Positions 56,977 to 63,868 of a stretch of 64,000 bases of DNA are shown here, in pieces. The stretch is from Trachythela sp. YZ-2020. Taxonomy: Eukaryota > Cnidaria > Anthozoa > Malacalcyonacea > Clavulariidae. The notes below the pieces were generated by a model. That model had not been told where the DNA came from. It did not search any database and saw only the letters and a program-made list of their open reading frames with translations. Position numbers and translations under genes: made by a program. The stretch lies in NCBI GenBank assembly GCA_016169945.1, contig JADLSH010000034.1, positions 372,001-436,000 on the forward strand. Direction: 5' to 3'. Position 1 is the stretch's first letter. Every line of letters begins with the position of its first letter.

Positions 56977-56986
56977 GAGAATAAAA
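56977..56986 (+). promoter_or_regulatory. GAGAATAAAA motif abutting the ATPase start
   Basis: GAGAATAAAA ends directly at the ATG at 56,987, in a 21-bp gap after the collagen-like gene. Confidence 0.55.
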
Positions 56987-57577
56987 ATGAAAACACCATT
57001 TAACATGCTTATAACAGGTTCGACAGAGTGTGGTAAGACATACTATCTGTTAAACATGTTGGTTAACGAGTACAACGGTCACTTCCAATACATATTTTTA
57101 ATATGCCCAACGTTTGAGTACAACCAGACTTACCAAAACTGGTCGTACAAAAACTCGCCTGGTTTTTACACGATACAATGTGACCAAGACCAAGTCGACA
57201 CATTTTTAAAATACATATCGAATACATTCAAAGGAACTAACTCGTTGATAATCTTAGACGACTGTGCAAGTTCTAAGTCAGTTAAGACAAGAACATCAGA
57301 GCTCGTTAACTTAGCTTTCTCTGCCAGACATTACAACCTAAGTACGATAGTCGTCACGCAAAAATTAACGGCAATCACACCAGCTTATCGTGAAAACATA
57401 GCCAAGCTTGTCGTGTTTGACACACCAAGTGCTCTCGCATGGAAAACCATCACAGATGAGTTCTTAGACATCTCCAAACAAGAACAAGAAGCACTACGAA
57501 AAGCTCTTAAAGAAAACAAATATGCAAGGTTAGAGATCAACCTTAGATTTCCTCGTTCACATAATATCACTGTGTAG
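56987..57577 (+). CDS. A32-like DNA-packaging ATPase (FtsK/HerA superfamily)
   Basis: 196 residues. Walker A GSTECGKT at residues 11-18, Walker B SLIILDDC at 86-93, an Arg-His motif FSARHYNLS at 111-119 and a sensor Gln in STIVVTQ (119-125). This arrangement is that of packaging ATPases of Polintons, adintoviruses, virophages and NCLDVs, at the short end of the size range. It drives DNA into the capsid. The start is fixed by the abutting AATAAAA motif; it lies 14 bp before the next gene in one transcription unit. Confidence 0.93.
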   Translation: MKTPFNMLITGSTECGKTYYLLNMLVNEYNGHFQYIFLICPTFEYNQTYQNWSYKNSPGFYTIQCDQDQVDTFLKYISNTFKGTNSLIILDDCASSKSVKTRTSELVNLAFSARHYNLSTIVVTQKLTAITPAYRENIAKLVVFDTPSALAWKTITDEFLDISKQEQEALRKALKENKYARLEINLRFPRSHNITV

Positions 57578-57580
57578 ATA

Positions 57581-57590
57581 GAGAATAAAA
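57581..57590 (+). promoter_or_regulatory. GAGAATAAAA motif before the 163-aa gene
   Basis: The same ten bases as before the ATPase, one base from the ATG at 57,592. Confidence 0.55.
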
Positions 57591-57591
57591 T

Positions 57592-58083
57592 ATGACTCCA
57601 GATGAAATAGAAACATTACGCGAAGAACTAATAGATCTTTCTGAGAAAGGTTACATTAACCAAACTACGAAGTATTTAAAGAACAAGTCTCGTGCAACAC
57701 CCTCAGTTTTACAAAAGATAAAAGACGAATATCTAAAAAACAGAGACGACATAAACAAACATAAGATGGCCGTGAATTTTGTGTTGTTGTCTGTAAGTAT
57801 CGCTGATAATTTTTGTGACAGTTACTTTAAAATTATTGACAAGGCAAATTTTTTAGAAAAGGTACTAGGTGACGAGAACATCATGTTTGTCATAAAAGAC
57901 ATAATGCCTAGTTACACGCCAGACGAATATTACAGTAAGTACTTACTGGCAACCGTTTCAATAGGTACTTTGTGTTATAACCATGTTACCTTAGTAACCG
58001 CGCCAGGTAGCGAAAACATTCAGCATGACGACAAAGACATACAACATGACGATAACGATAAACAACCTTGTGATGATGTCTAA
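57592..58083 (+). CDS. Unknown 163-aa protein
   Basis: Starts MTPDEIETLREELIDL. The N-terminal half is helical and charged (ATPSVLQKIKDEYLKNR). A mixed hydrophobic middle follows (MAVNFVLLSVSIADNF), and the tail has an acidic repeat, IQHDDKD/IQHDDND, ending PCDDV. No signal peptide or clear membrane helix, and no family recognised. It is the last gene of the collagen-ATPase unit and ends before hairpin 58094-58121. Confidence 0.65.
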   Translation: MTPDEIETLREELIDLSEKGYINQTTKYLKNKSRATPSVLQKIKDEYLKNRDDINKHKMAVNFVLLSVSIADNFCDSYFKIIDKANFLEKVLGDENIMFVIKDIMPSYTPDEYYSKYLLATVSIGTLCYNHVTLVTAPGSENIQHDDKDIQHDDNDKQPCDDV

Positions 58084-58093
58084 GACACTTAAA

Positions 58094-58121
58094 AATTTGT
58101 AACCTTGTTTGGTTACAAATT
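58094..58121. terminator. Hairpin AATTTGTAACC/GGTTACAAATT between convergent genes
   Basis: An 11-bp perfect stem with a loop of 6. It lies between the 163-residue gene (plus) and the BRO-type gene (minus), so it could serve both. Confidence 0.75.
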
Positions 58122-58148
58122 CACATATTAATTTACAAACATAAGATT

Positions 58149-58951
58149 TTAAAAAGTACCATGATACATATGTATAATTTCGTCAAGATTTCTTAACTCT
58201 GCTACTTCTATTCTTAGACATTCTAACTCTGTTTTCATCGCATTATAATTTTCACTAGCTTTTTTACCACCAAGTTTTCCATTTTTAACACATATTGGGT
58301 TTTTTACTATGTCTGATTTTTCAACTAACAACTTTCGCGTCGTTGTTCTTTCGTTCTTACACAAACATACAACACATGAACATGGGTTTTTAAGTTGTAA
58401 CTTATGAAGATCTGAGTCTGGTAACATTTTGTTTAACTTTTCACAAAATGTCTCGTCAGTATATGTACCAGTTTTTCTGATACTTGGTAACACTTCAGAT
58501 GTTACCCATCTTTTGAACTGTTTGGCGGCTGGTAGTTTTGACCTAAGAGCAAGTGAGTAAAACCCTGACTCGTTGATCATAACTCTATTTGGGTTGCCCA
58601 CCCGATTCCCCGTTAAATTAACGGGGTATTCGTTATCGTTGGTCATAACTCTATTTGGTTGCCCACCCGATTCCCCGTTAAATTAACGGGGTATTCGTTA
58701 TCGTTGGTCATAACTCTATTTGGGTTGCCCACCCGATTCCCAGACAAAACGTCTGGGTAAGAAAATACATCACGCCATAAAAATTTATCTTCATCGTCAA
58801 CATGCATTCGAATAGCCTGGTCTGAATCATTATACCCAAAACTCTTGGCTACTTTTGACCCTAAAAACAAAATCTCGTTATCTTTCTCAAAGATCTCAAG
58901 ATTTACACTTAAATTTTCACCGTTATAATTAAACACTCTTGTTACTTCCAT
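58149..58951 (-). pseudogene. BRO-N-type protein, frameshifted inside a tandem repeat
   Basis: The N-terminal frame (58951-58643) carries the BRO-N opening: ILFLGSKVAKSFGYNDSDQA then IRMHVDDEDKF. The second frame (58646-58149) carries the rest: ESGFYSLALRSKLPAAKQFK and WVTSEVLPSIRKTG, typical of BRO-N, then a Cys-containing segment (CSCVVCLC) and a C-terminal coiled coil. The two are separated by 2.8 copies of a 65-66-bp repeat; the middle copy lacks one G in a GGG run (58,657-58,658), which causes the shift. BRO proteins are DNA-binding regulators in insect and other large DNA viruses. The frameshift could be real or a homopolymer error. Confidence 0.85.
58572..58760. repeat. 65-66-bp tandem repeat with embedded palindromes
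   Basis: Units start at 58572, 58638 and 58703 with GTTGxTCATAACTCTATTTG. Units 1 and 2 contain the near-perfect palindrome CCCCGTTAAATTAACGGGG; unit 3 instead has CCCAGACAAAACGTCTGGG. Unit 2 is one base shorter than unit 1. Confidence 0.9.
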
Positions 58952-58997
58952 TTCTACATTTTTTTACAACACATACCAAACTTTAACAATTTAAAAT

Positions 58998-59018
58998 TTG
59001 TAACCCATAAGGTTACAA
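58998..59018. terminator. Hairpin TTGTAACC/GGTTACAA
   Basis: An 8-bp stem with a loop of 5, just downstream (minus strand) of the 141-residue gene, at the end of the integrase-547-141 unit. Confidence 0.65.
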
Positions 59019-59037
59019 CTTTTATGTATGAGTTAAT

Positions 59038-59463
59038 TTAATCATCGGCGATATCTTCTGACACAAAGTCAGCCACTTTTCTTATCTTTTTCACTTTGAA
59101 GTTTAGATGACTTACACCATCTAATGCCTCAAACACAGATCTACACTCGAAGATGACTCTAACATAAGCTCTACTATCTAAGAGCTCTTTTCTTTGGAGA
59201 TCTGTTAAACCACCAACTGAGAGATATAGAGTGTTATTATTTGTACCTTTAAAGATATCTTTTGTCTTGTAATCACTTTCCAGACTTAAAAGTTGTTGTT
59301 TTACTTCGTCGTCTTCTATGACAAGTGGTATGTTATAACCACCATTCTTGAACTTGGACTTTGTAATTCCCCATGTCAAACATTTAGGGATATCAAATAC
59401 GGTTGGACTTTCAAATTTAAATGTTGTACCTTTTGCACTGGTTACATTGTTACTTCCACTCAT
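59038..59463 (-). CDS. Unknown 141-aa protein
   Basis: I start at ATG 59,463 because TTAAATAAAAGA precedes it; the frame is open further upstream but overlaps the hydrophobic end of the previous gene in another frame. Starts MSGSNNVTSAKGTTFKFESP, then predominantly beta-strand sequence (GYNIPLVIEDDE, NNNTLYLSVGGLTDLQRKEL, RAYVRVIFECRSVFEAL), with a basic segment FKVKKIRKV and acidic end EDIADD. The beta-rich core with a basic patch and acidic tail is reminiscent of single-stranded DNA-binding proteins, but this is only a layout resemblance. Confidence 0.65.
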   Translation of the reverse strand: MSGSNNVTSAKGTTFKFESPTVFDIPKCLTWGITKSKFKNGGYNIPLVIEDDEVKQQLLSLESDYKTKDIFKGTNNNTLYLSVGGLTDLQRKELLDSRAYVRVIFECRSVFEALDGVSHLNFKVKKIRKVADFVSEDIADD

Positions 59464-59476
59464 TCTTTTATTTAAG
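59464..59476 (-). promoter_or_regulatory. TTAAATAAAAGA motif (minus)
   Basis: An AATAAAA-class motif directly before the 141-residue gene. It decides the start at 59,463. Confidence 0.5.
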
Positions 59477-59512
59477 TTATTTAGTCGTAGACGAATTCTT
59501 ATAAGACCTTGC

Positions 59513-61156
59513 TTAGCGCCTTTTAGCTTGAATTTGATCGTATACAACATATCCTAACGCTATCGCTAACAACCACATGTTGTTACCCAACCATGACAAA
59601 CCTTTCGCACCCATACTTAGAACGGTTGATAGAATGCTACCGATGGCACCAAACACTGGCCCCATCTTACTAAGAATTTTAGCGAGACCCTTACCAAAAG
59701 TTGACACACCACGAGCACCGGCAGCGAGAGCACTTCTACTAGCCGTGACGATCCCAGTTATCAAACCAGCGATACTTACACTTAAGGCTGATGTGATACC
59801 TAGGTTCTTTTTTGCCCACTTTTTAAATCTTTCAAACTTACCTAGTGGGTTGTTATCAGTCTCTTCCTGAACAATTTGTATAACTTCCTCAAGAGCAGGT
59901 CTTACTCCCATGCGTAACCTTAATCTATCTTGTTTTAATTCCGCAATGACAGACACTGCTTTGTACAAAGATTTTTTATCAGGGTCCTGTTCTGCCTCTG
60001 ATCGTTCTTGCCAATTTTTTATCACAACATCTAGGATCTCTATCTTTTTCTCTAAAGTAACACCCTCTTTGTTAATATCATATTTAAAGACACCTTGTAT
60101 TTCGCTGAACCATTGGACATGTTTAGATCCCCTGGGTGTTTTACCTTCATTTAAATCTTTCATCTCAATGTTTTCAGCTTGTTTTTGTGTCTCATTAACC
60201 TTATCATCGATGGTGCTATTTAGAACCTCCTCAGAATTTTTAATTACATCTTCATTTAACTCTTTGCTAAAAACACCGGCTTGTTTTTCCACAACACTGT
60301 CAGCTGTCTTATAATGTTCTATTGCAACTTTTTCCATATCTGCTGTGTAACTATCTCTGGCTCTTTTGGCTGCGTTACTATTAGTACTTGCCGGACTAAT
60401 CTTACCGCGACCATTAATGTTATAAATATTAACCGCGTCACCACCAACCCCATAATTTATTCCAATGACACGACCGGCGGAGTTCCTCCTAACTGATAAT
60501 TTTGCAATTAAGTCCTGTGACTCTGAACCGTCGTTTTCGTCTAAATTAACATTTAGGTACTCTTTAAACACATTTCTTACTGACATAGTTTGTAAGTTTT
60601 CACCCGTCATAATATGGATGCTTTCATCTGGCTTAGCGTCTTTAGAAGTGTCTTTTTTTAGTGAGGGTTTTGACTTATTAAGTTTTTTTGTGATAGGGGT
60701 TGATGTAGATGGACCACCCGTCTTACTTTGCTTGTCGTCATCGTTGTCCTCTAGTAGTTCTTTTTTTAATTCTTCCAAAGTTTTAGATTTATATGGACCA
60801 CCATCGTCGTCAGGGATTTTTGGAAACCTAATGTATTCGTCCTCGTTGTTACCAGGGGTACTAGTTTGTGGTCCAAGTGTTTCACCTTTTACTTCCTCAG
60901 TTGAACCATCAAGTGGATTGCCAGTTGGCTTTTGAGCTTGACTTGTATCAGGCGTAGGATTGTTAGTTGGCTTATTAGATTTTGGATCAAGTGTTTCACC
61001 TTTTTTTTGGCCAGTTGATCCGTTAAGAGAGCTTTCATCATCCCCACCTGGGTTAACAGTCTCTTGATTATCCTCATCTGGATTAAGCTCCTCTACTGTA
61101 TCTGCTGGGTTGCGATCACGCATTTCCATATCTGGATCTGGTTCTGTTGTTGACAT
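59513..61156 (-). CDS. 547-aa protein, disordered acidic N-terminus and hydrophobic Gly/Ala tail
   Basis: ATG 61,156 follows GTTAAATAAACAA, 4 bp after the integrase stop. Residues 1 to about 185 are acidic, Pro/Ser/Thr-rich and contain an imperfect duplication (GSTGQKKGETLDP / GSTEEVKGETLGP). The middle is helical and charged. From about residue 450 a hydrophobic, small-residue-rich part begins (SALSVSIAGLITGIVTASRS, ALAAGARGVSTFGKGLAKIL), ending in a membrane helix (MWLLAIALGYVVYDQI) and QAKRR. This looks like a membrane-active or internal virion protein; function inferred only from layout. Confidence 0.7.
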   Translation of the reverse strand: MSTTEPDPDMEMRDRNPADTVEELNPDEDNQETVNPGGDDESSLNGSTGQKKGETLDPKSNKPTNNPTPDTSQAQKPTGNPLDGSTEEVKGETLGPQTSTPGNNEDEYIRFPKIPDDDGGPYKSKTLEELKKELLEDNDDDKQSKTGGPSTSTPITKKLNKSKPSLKKDTSKDAKPDESIHIMTGENLQTMSVRNVFKEYLNVNLDENDGSESQDLIAKLSVRRNSAGRVIGINYGVGGDAVNIYNINGRGKISPASTNSNAAKRARDSYTADMEKVAIEHYKTADSVVEKQAGVFSKELNEDVIKNSEEVLNSTIDDKVNETQKQAENIEMKDLNEGKTPRGSKHVQWFSEIQGVFKYDINKEGVTLEKKIEILDVVIKNWQERSEAEQDPDKKSLYKAVSVIAELKQDRLRLRMGVRPALEEVIQIVQEETDNNPLGKFERFKKWAKKNLGITSALSVSIAGLITGIVTASRSALAAGARGVSTFGKGLAKILSKMGPVFGAIGSILSTVLSMGAKGLSWLGNNMWLLAIALGYVVYDQIQAKRR

Positions 61157-61169
61157 TTGTTTATTTAAC
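61157..61169 (-). promoter_or_regulatory. GTTAAATAAACAA motif overlapping the integrase stop
   Basis: The TAA of the integrase gene is part of this motif, so the last integrase codons double as the leader of the 547-residue gene. Confidence 0.45.
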
Positions 61170-62168
61170 TTCGCTAAGTTCTCTCTCGTAAAATTTACCG
61201 TGTATTTTCTCGCCAGTTTCGATGTCTTGTATTTTGTACATAACGGGAATCCCATGATTAACCTCTATGATCTTAAATGTTTCTTCTGTAAAATTAACAG
61301 TGTAACCTTTTACAAATCTGGTACCAGTGTGATATTTTTCAACCCTAACGATATCACCAACTTTATATCGTGGGTTTTTTACCTCGTCGTTGGTATCGTA
61401 CAAAGTACTCATGACCTCGTCTTTGTTTGACTCGTTGACATTTGTTGGTTTCATCTTGATGCTTCTGTGCACACTATGGTTATAGTTAAATGTAACATCA
61501 TCTAAAATATCTATCCACTTTTTGGTATCGTGCTCGGTGAAATATTTCCACATCGTTGTTTTAAGAGTTCTGTTTAGTCGCTCAACGAGAGCAGCCTTTC
61601 TGTTTAAGAGAGCCTTACCTTTGTTTTTACCGATCACCCCTATCTTAATAAGCGTTGTAAAATGTCTTATTCCAAGTTTGTCAAGTAACGCGTTAACATT
61701 TTTGTTTTTAAATTCGTTACCGTCGTCGTATTGGACGACATCTGGGTACTTACCAAACCTAACTTTAAACTCCTCTAATATTTTTTCCATAGCGTGAGAG
61801 ACATCGACACCACCTTTTGTCTTGCTTTTCTCTGTGAAAGCATATCTAGACAAAATTTCTATCGATGTTAAAATCCAACGATAGCCATCGTTAGTAGGCT
61901 TACGACCCTCTGTCATATCAACTAAGTCTAATTGTAGTTGTTCCCCAAGATCATAGACCATTGTCTTACGATAGACATGCTTACCACTTTTTTGTTTGGT
62001 CATGGTGTAAGTCTTTTGTGTCAAGATCCACTCTTTGACTTGTTTACGAGTGACATCTAACCCGGTTTCCTTTGCTTTTTGATACAATCTTTCGATAGAC
62101 TGGTAACCGCTCACAGGTGAGTGATACAAATCTCTAAGACCTTGTTCTGTTTCAAAATGTGTTGTCAT
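61161..62168 (-). CDS. Polinton-type retroviral-like (rve/DDE) integrase
   Basis: 335 residues from ATG 62,168, chosen because GGAATAAAA abuts it. The N-terminal HxxxHxxCxxC zinc finger is not obvious. The core has LQLDLVDMTEG (catalytic Asp81), VVQYDDGNEFKNK (Asp148) and KAALVERLNRTLK (Glu196). Asp148 and Glu196 are 47 residues apart, more than the usual about 35, because of a Lys/Gly-rich insert of about 13 residues (GVIGKNKGKALL). The C-terminal part has a chromo-like barrel (YKVGDIVRVEKYHTGTRFVK, then IHGKFYERELSEVK). It inserts the element DNA into the host genome. The best evidence for Polinton/adintovirus affinity. Confidence 0.93.
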   Translation of the reverse strand: MTTHFETEQGLRDLYHSPVSGYQSIERLYQKAKETGLDVTRKQVKEWILTQKTYTMTKQKSGKHVYRKTMVYDLGEQLQLDLVDMTEGRKPTNDGYRWILTSIEILSRYAFTEKSKTKGGVDVSHAMEKILEEFKVRFGKYPDVVQYDDGNEFKNKNVNALLDKLGIRHFTTLIKIGVIGKNKGKALLNRKAALVERLNRTLKTTMWKYFTEHDTKKWIDILDDVTFNYNHSVHRSIKMKPTNVNESNKDEVMSTLYDTNDEVKNPRYKVGDIVRVEKYHTGTRFVKGYTVNFTEETFKIIEVNHGIPVMYKIQDIETGEKIHGKFYERELSEVK

Positions 62169-62177
62169 TTTTATTCC
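62169..62177 (-). promoter_or_regulatory. GGAATAAAA motif abutting the integrase start
   Basis: Identical to the motif before the 142-residue gene (63860-63868). It ends directly at the ATG. Confidence 0.6.
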
Positions 62178-62198
62178 ACACCGCGCCACACATTGGGA

Positions 62199-62258
62199 AA
62201 AAAGGTATGATGAATTCTTGGGTACCCGCAGCGGGCACCCTAGAACTCAACTACTAAA
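62199..62258. repeat. Fragment of the right-hand BRO-type gene with an inserted palindrome
   Basis: AAAAGGTATGATGAATTCTT and GAACTCAAC match the BRO-type gene at 62,938-62,974 in the same order. Where the gene has CCCAA between these blocks, this copy has the imperfect palindrome GGGTACCCGCAGCGGGCACCC followed by TA. This is a direct comparison of an empty and a filled site. Confidence 0.7.
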
Positions 62259-62295
62259 ATTGTTTTGTTAAGACCCATAAACCAAGAAAAAGTAA

Positions 62296-62565
62296 ATGTC
62301 TAAAATAATTGGAGTAAGATTTAACGATCATGATTCACATGGTGACGGGATAACTTATTGTAAATATTGTGATTATGAGGGAACTTACACAGGTATTAGA
62401 TTACATGTGAAAGCCAGACACATGCAAAAATATAGCAAAGACAAACTCTTAGACAAACTTCGCCAAGAAAATGATGTTGTTTGTCCTATATGTAAAACAT
62501 CTTTTAAAACATCGGAGGAGTTATTAGATCACACTAAAAAAAGCAAACATTTTGTTGATAAATAA
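62296..62565 (+). CDS. Two-finger C2H2 zinc-finger protein
   Basis: 89 residues starting MSKIIGVRFNDHDSHG. Finger 1 uses Cys22, Cys25, His37, His42 (TYCKYCDYEGTYTGIRLHVK). Finger 2 uses Cys63, Cys66, His79, His85 (VCPICKTSFKTSEELLDHTK). A Lys-rich helical linker joins them. Probably a DNA- or RNA-binding regulator. It is transcribed divergently from the integrase gene over a 127-bp gap and lacks the AATAAAA start motif. Confidence 0.85.
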   Translation: MSKIIGVRFNDHDSHGDGITYCKYCDYEGTYTGIRLHVKARHMQKYSKDKLLDKLRQENDVVCPICKTSFKTSEELLDHTKKSKHFVDK

Positions 62566-62676
62566 AGCACGCGGTACTTTATAACATCTGTACTTCTTAG
62601 TTTTTTAATATTTTTTAATATTTTTTAATATGATCTGATATCTGATACTTTCGGTTTTGGTTGAGTTGGTTGTCAT

Positions 62677-62716
62677 TTTCATAACGCGCGCAAGCGCGCT
62701 CACGAGAGTTATGAAA
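62677..62716. terminator. Hairpin TTTCATAAC/GTTATGAAA with a nested GCGCGC stem
   Basis: The outer stem 62677-62685 pairs with 62708-62716. Inside it is GCGCGCAAGCGCGC. It lies between the zinc-finger gene and the following BRO-type gene. The GC-rich core looks like a palindrome inserted into an older AT hairpin loop. Confidence 0.65.
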
Positions 62717-62756
62717 TTGAGTCTCTTTTGTATCCAAGTCGAAATAGAAATACAAA

Positions 62757-63203
62757 ATGGAAATAGTTAAGTGCCCACATATATTTGGTGAAATATTAAA
62801 CAACTTAGAGGTTATAAAACATGAAGAAGAGCGCGCTTGCGCGCAGTTTTGGTTTGCTGTCGTAGATGTTGGAAAGTTCGGTTCAGAAACACATCCACAA
62901 AGATCGGTACTACGACTTGTTCTTGAGAAACACTTGAAAAGGTATGATGAATTCTTCCCAAGAACTCAACGAATTAAAGACAAGCTTTTTGTAAGTGAGG
63001 AAGGTTTGTTAGAGTATGCAATCAGGTTAAACAACCCTTTGTTAGATGAGTTTCAAGATTGGGTCTTAGATGTTTTGATGAAAGAACTTAAGAGACCAAC
63101 AAGAATCTTATGTATACTATCTTATACAAACTCCTTAGATGAGTTCTTACCGCGCGCAAGCGCGCCCCCTGACGAACCGCGCGCAACGAGCGTTACGAGT
63201 TAG
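62757..63203 (+). CDS. BRO-like protein with GC-rich inserts; coiled coil lies after an in-frame TAG
   Basis: 148 residues from ATG to the TAG at 63,201-63,203. FWFAVVDVG and FVSEEGLLEYAIRLNNPLLD followed by EFQDWVLDVLMKELKR are BRO-N-like blocks. Two GC-rich palindromes interrupt it: GCGCGCTTGCGCGC (encoding ERACAQ) and GCGCGCAAGCGCGC (encoding RASAP), then a GCGAGCG-rich stretch that contains the TAG. The same frame stays open after this TAG to a second TAG at 63,360-63,362 and encodes a Leu/Asn heptad coiled coil, as BRO proteins often have at the C-terminus. So the repeat appears to have introduced the stop, unless it is read through. Confidence 0.75.
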   Translation: MEIVKCPHIFGEILNNLEVIKHEEERACAQFWFAVVDVGKFGSETHPQRSVLRLVLEKHLKRYDEFFPRTQRIKDKLFVSEEGLLEYAIRLNNPLLDEFQDWVLDVLMKELKRPTRILCILSYTNSLDEFLPRASAPPDEPRATSVTS

Positions 63204-63362
63204 CGAGCGTGGCGAGCGGACGAGCGGAGCCGAGCGAGAGCGCGCTGCTGCAAAAAAAAAGCAAAAATAGTAGAGGATTTAATAACTGAGAATAGTAATT
63301 TACAAACTGAGAATAGTAATTTACAAACTGAAAATGCACTGTTAAAAAAGATGTTGTTATAG
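63204..63362 (+). pseudogene. Detached C-terminal coiled coil of the BRO-like gene
   Basis: In frame with 62757-63203 and open from the codon after its TAG. After a GC-repeat-encoded Arg/Ala segment come KKKAKIVEDLI and two identical heptads TENSNLQ, then ENALLKKMLL and stop. The heptads come from a perfect 21-bp tandem repeat. Confidence 0.65.
63285..63326 (+). repeat. 21-bp tandem repeat coding exactly one heptad
   Basis: ACTGAGAATAGTAATTTACA(A) occurs twice in tandem at 63285-63305 and 63306-63326. Each unit encodes TENSNLQ, one turn of a coiled coil. Confidence 0.9.
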
Positions 63363-63387
63363 ACGAGTGAGACATTCATTTCATATT

Positions 63388-63415
63388 TTTTCATAACTCT
63401 TGTGAGTTATGAAAA
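63388..63415. terminator. Hairpin TTTTCATAACTC/GAGTTATGAAAA between convergent genes
   Basis: A 12-bp perfect stem with a loop of 4. It lies between the BRO-like gene (plus) and the 142-residue gene (minus). The stem core CATAAC is shared with the hairpin at 62677-62716. Confidence 0.75.
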
Positions 63416-63430
63416 TTTTAGACCGTAATT

Positions 63431-63859
63431 TTACAATACAACGCTTAACACCCAACCAGTTCCTAATCCAGCCAACCCAACTGCGACATGTTTGTACTCG
63501 TCCATTTCTTTTGATGGTTTGTAATAATCAGACAAAACAGGGGGTCTCTTAAAAACCTGGGGCGCTTCGCGCCCCTTACCGTGATGTGTTATTTTTTGTA
63601 GTTCTCTTAATGACGCGTTAACAGAGTTCATATCGCTATTTGCATCTAAAAGTTGTCGTCGCATTGCAGAGATCTTGTCTTTCTTAGCGGCTTGGTTCTC
63701 GTACCATTTGTTCTTTGACGCCGTTAAATTTTCCATCGCAAGGTTGTGTCTTTTAATTTCTGTCTGGTAACCTTTGTGATCTAAAAGTCTAAATAGGTAA
63801 CCGGCTCCCGTAAACGCTACCGCGTTAAACAGACCAGATAACGCAATTGTTGTTGCCAT
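63431..63859 (-). CDS. 142-aa protein with a membrane helix at each end
   Basis: Starts MATTIALSGLFNAVAFTGAG (first hydrophobic helix, about residues 4-24). A charged, helical middle follows (NLTASKNKWYENQAAKKDKI, then SAMRRQLLDANSDMNSVNAS). A hydrophobic Gly-rich end closes it (HVAVGLAGLGTGWVLSVVL). The palindrome GGGGCGCTTCGCGCCCC (63559-63575) lies within the gene, encoding part of KGREAP. No family recognised; a small virion or host-membrane protein is plausible. The start is fixed by the abutting GGAATAAAA. Confidence 0.65.
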   Translation of the reverse strand: MATTIALSGLFNAVAFTGAGYLFRLLDHKGYQTEIKRHNLAMENLTASKNKWYENQAAKKDKISAMRRQLLDANSDMNSVNASLRELQKITHHGKGREAPQVFKRPPVLSDYYKPSKEMDEYKHVAVGLAGLGTGWVLSVVL

Positions 63860-63868
63860 TTTTATTCC
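63860..63868 (-). promoter_or_regulatory. GGAATAAAA motif abutting the 142-aa gene
   Basis: Same nine bases as before the integrase. The stop codon TAA of the upstream 44-residue frame lies inside it. Confidence 0.6.

Noticed and set aside
59038..59463. Single-stranded DNA-binding protein
   Set aside because: Beta-rich core and acidic tail fit, but no SSB motif is recognisable, so I leave it as unknown.
60465..60935. 156-aa Ser-rich protein on the plus strand
   Set aside because: Antisense to the acidic low-complexity part of the 547-aa gene; Ser codons mirror Asp/Glu-rich sequence.
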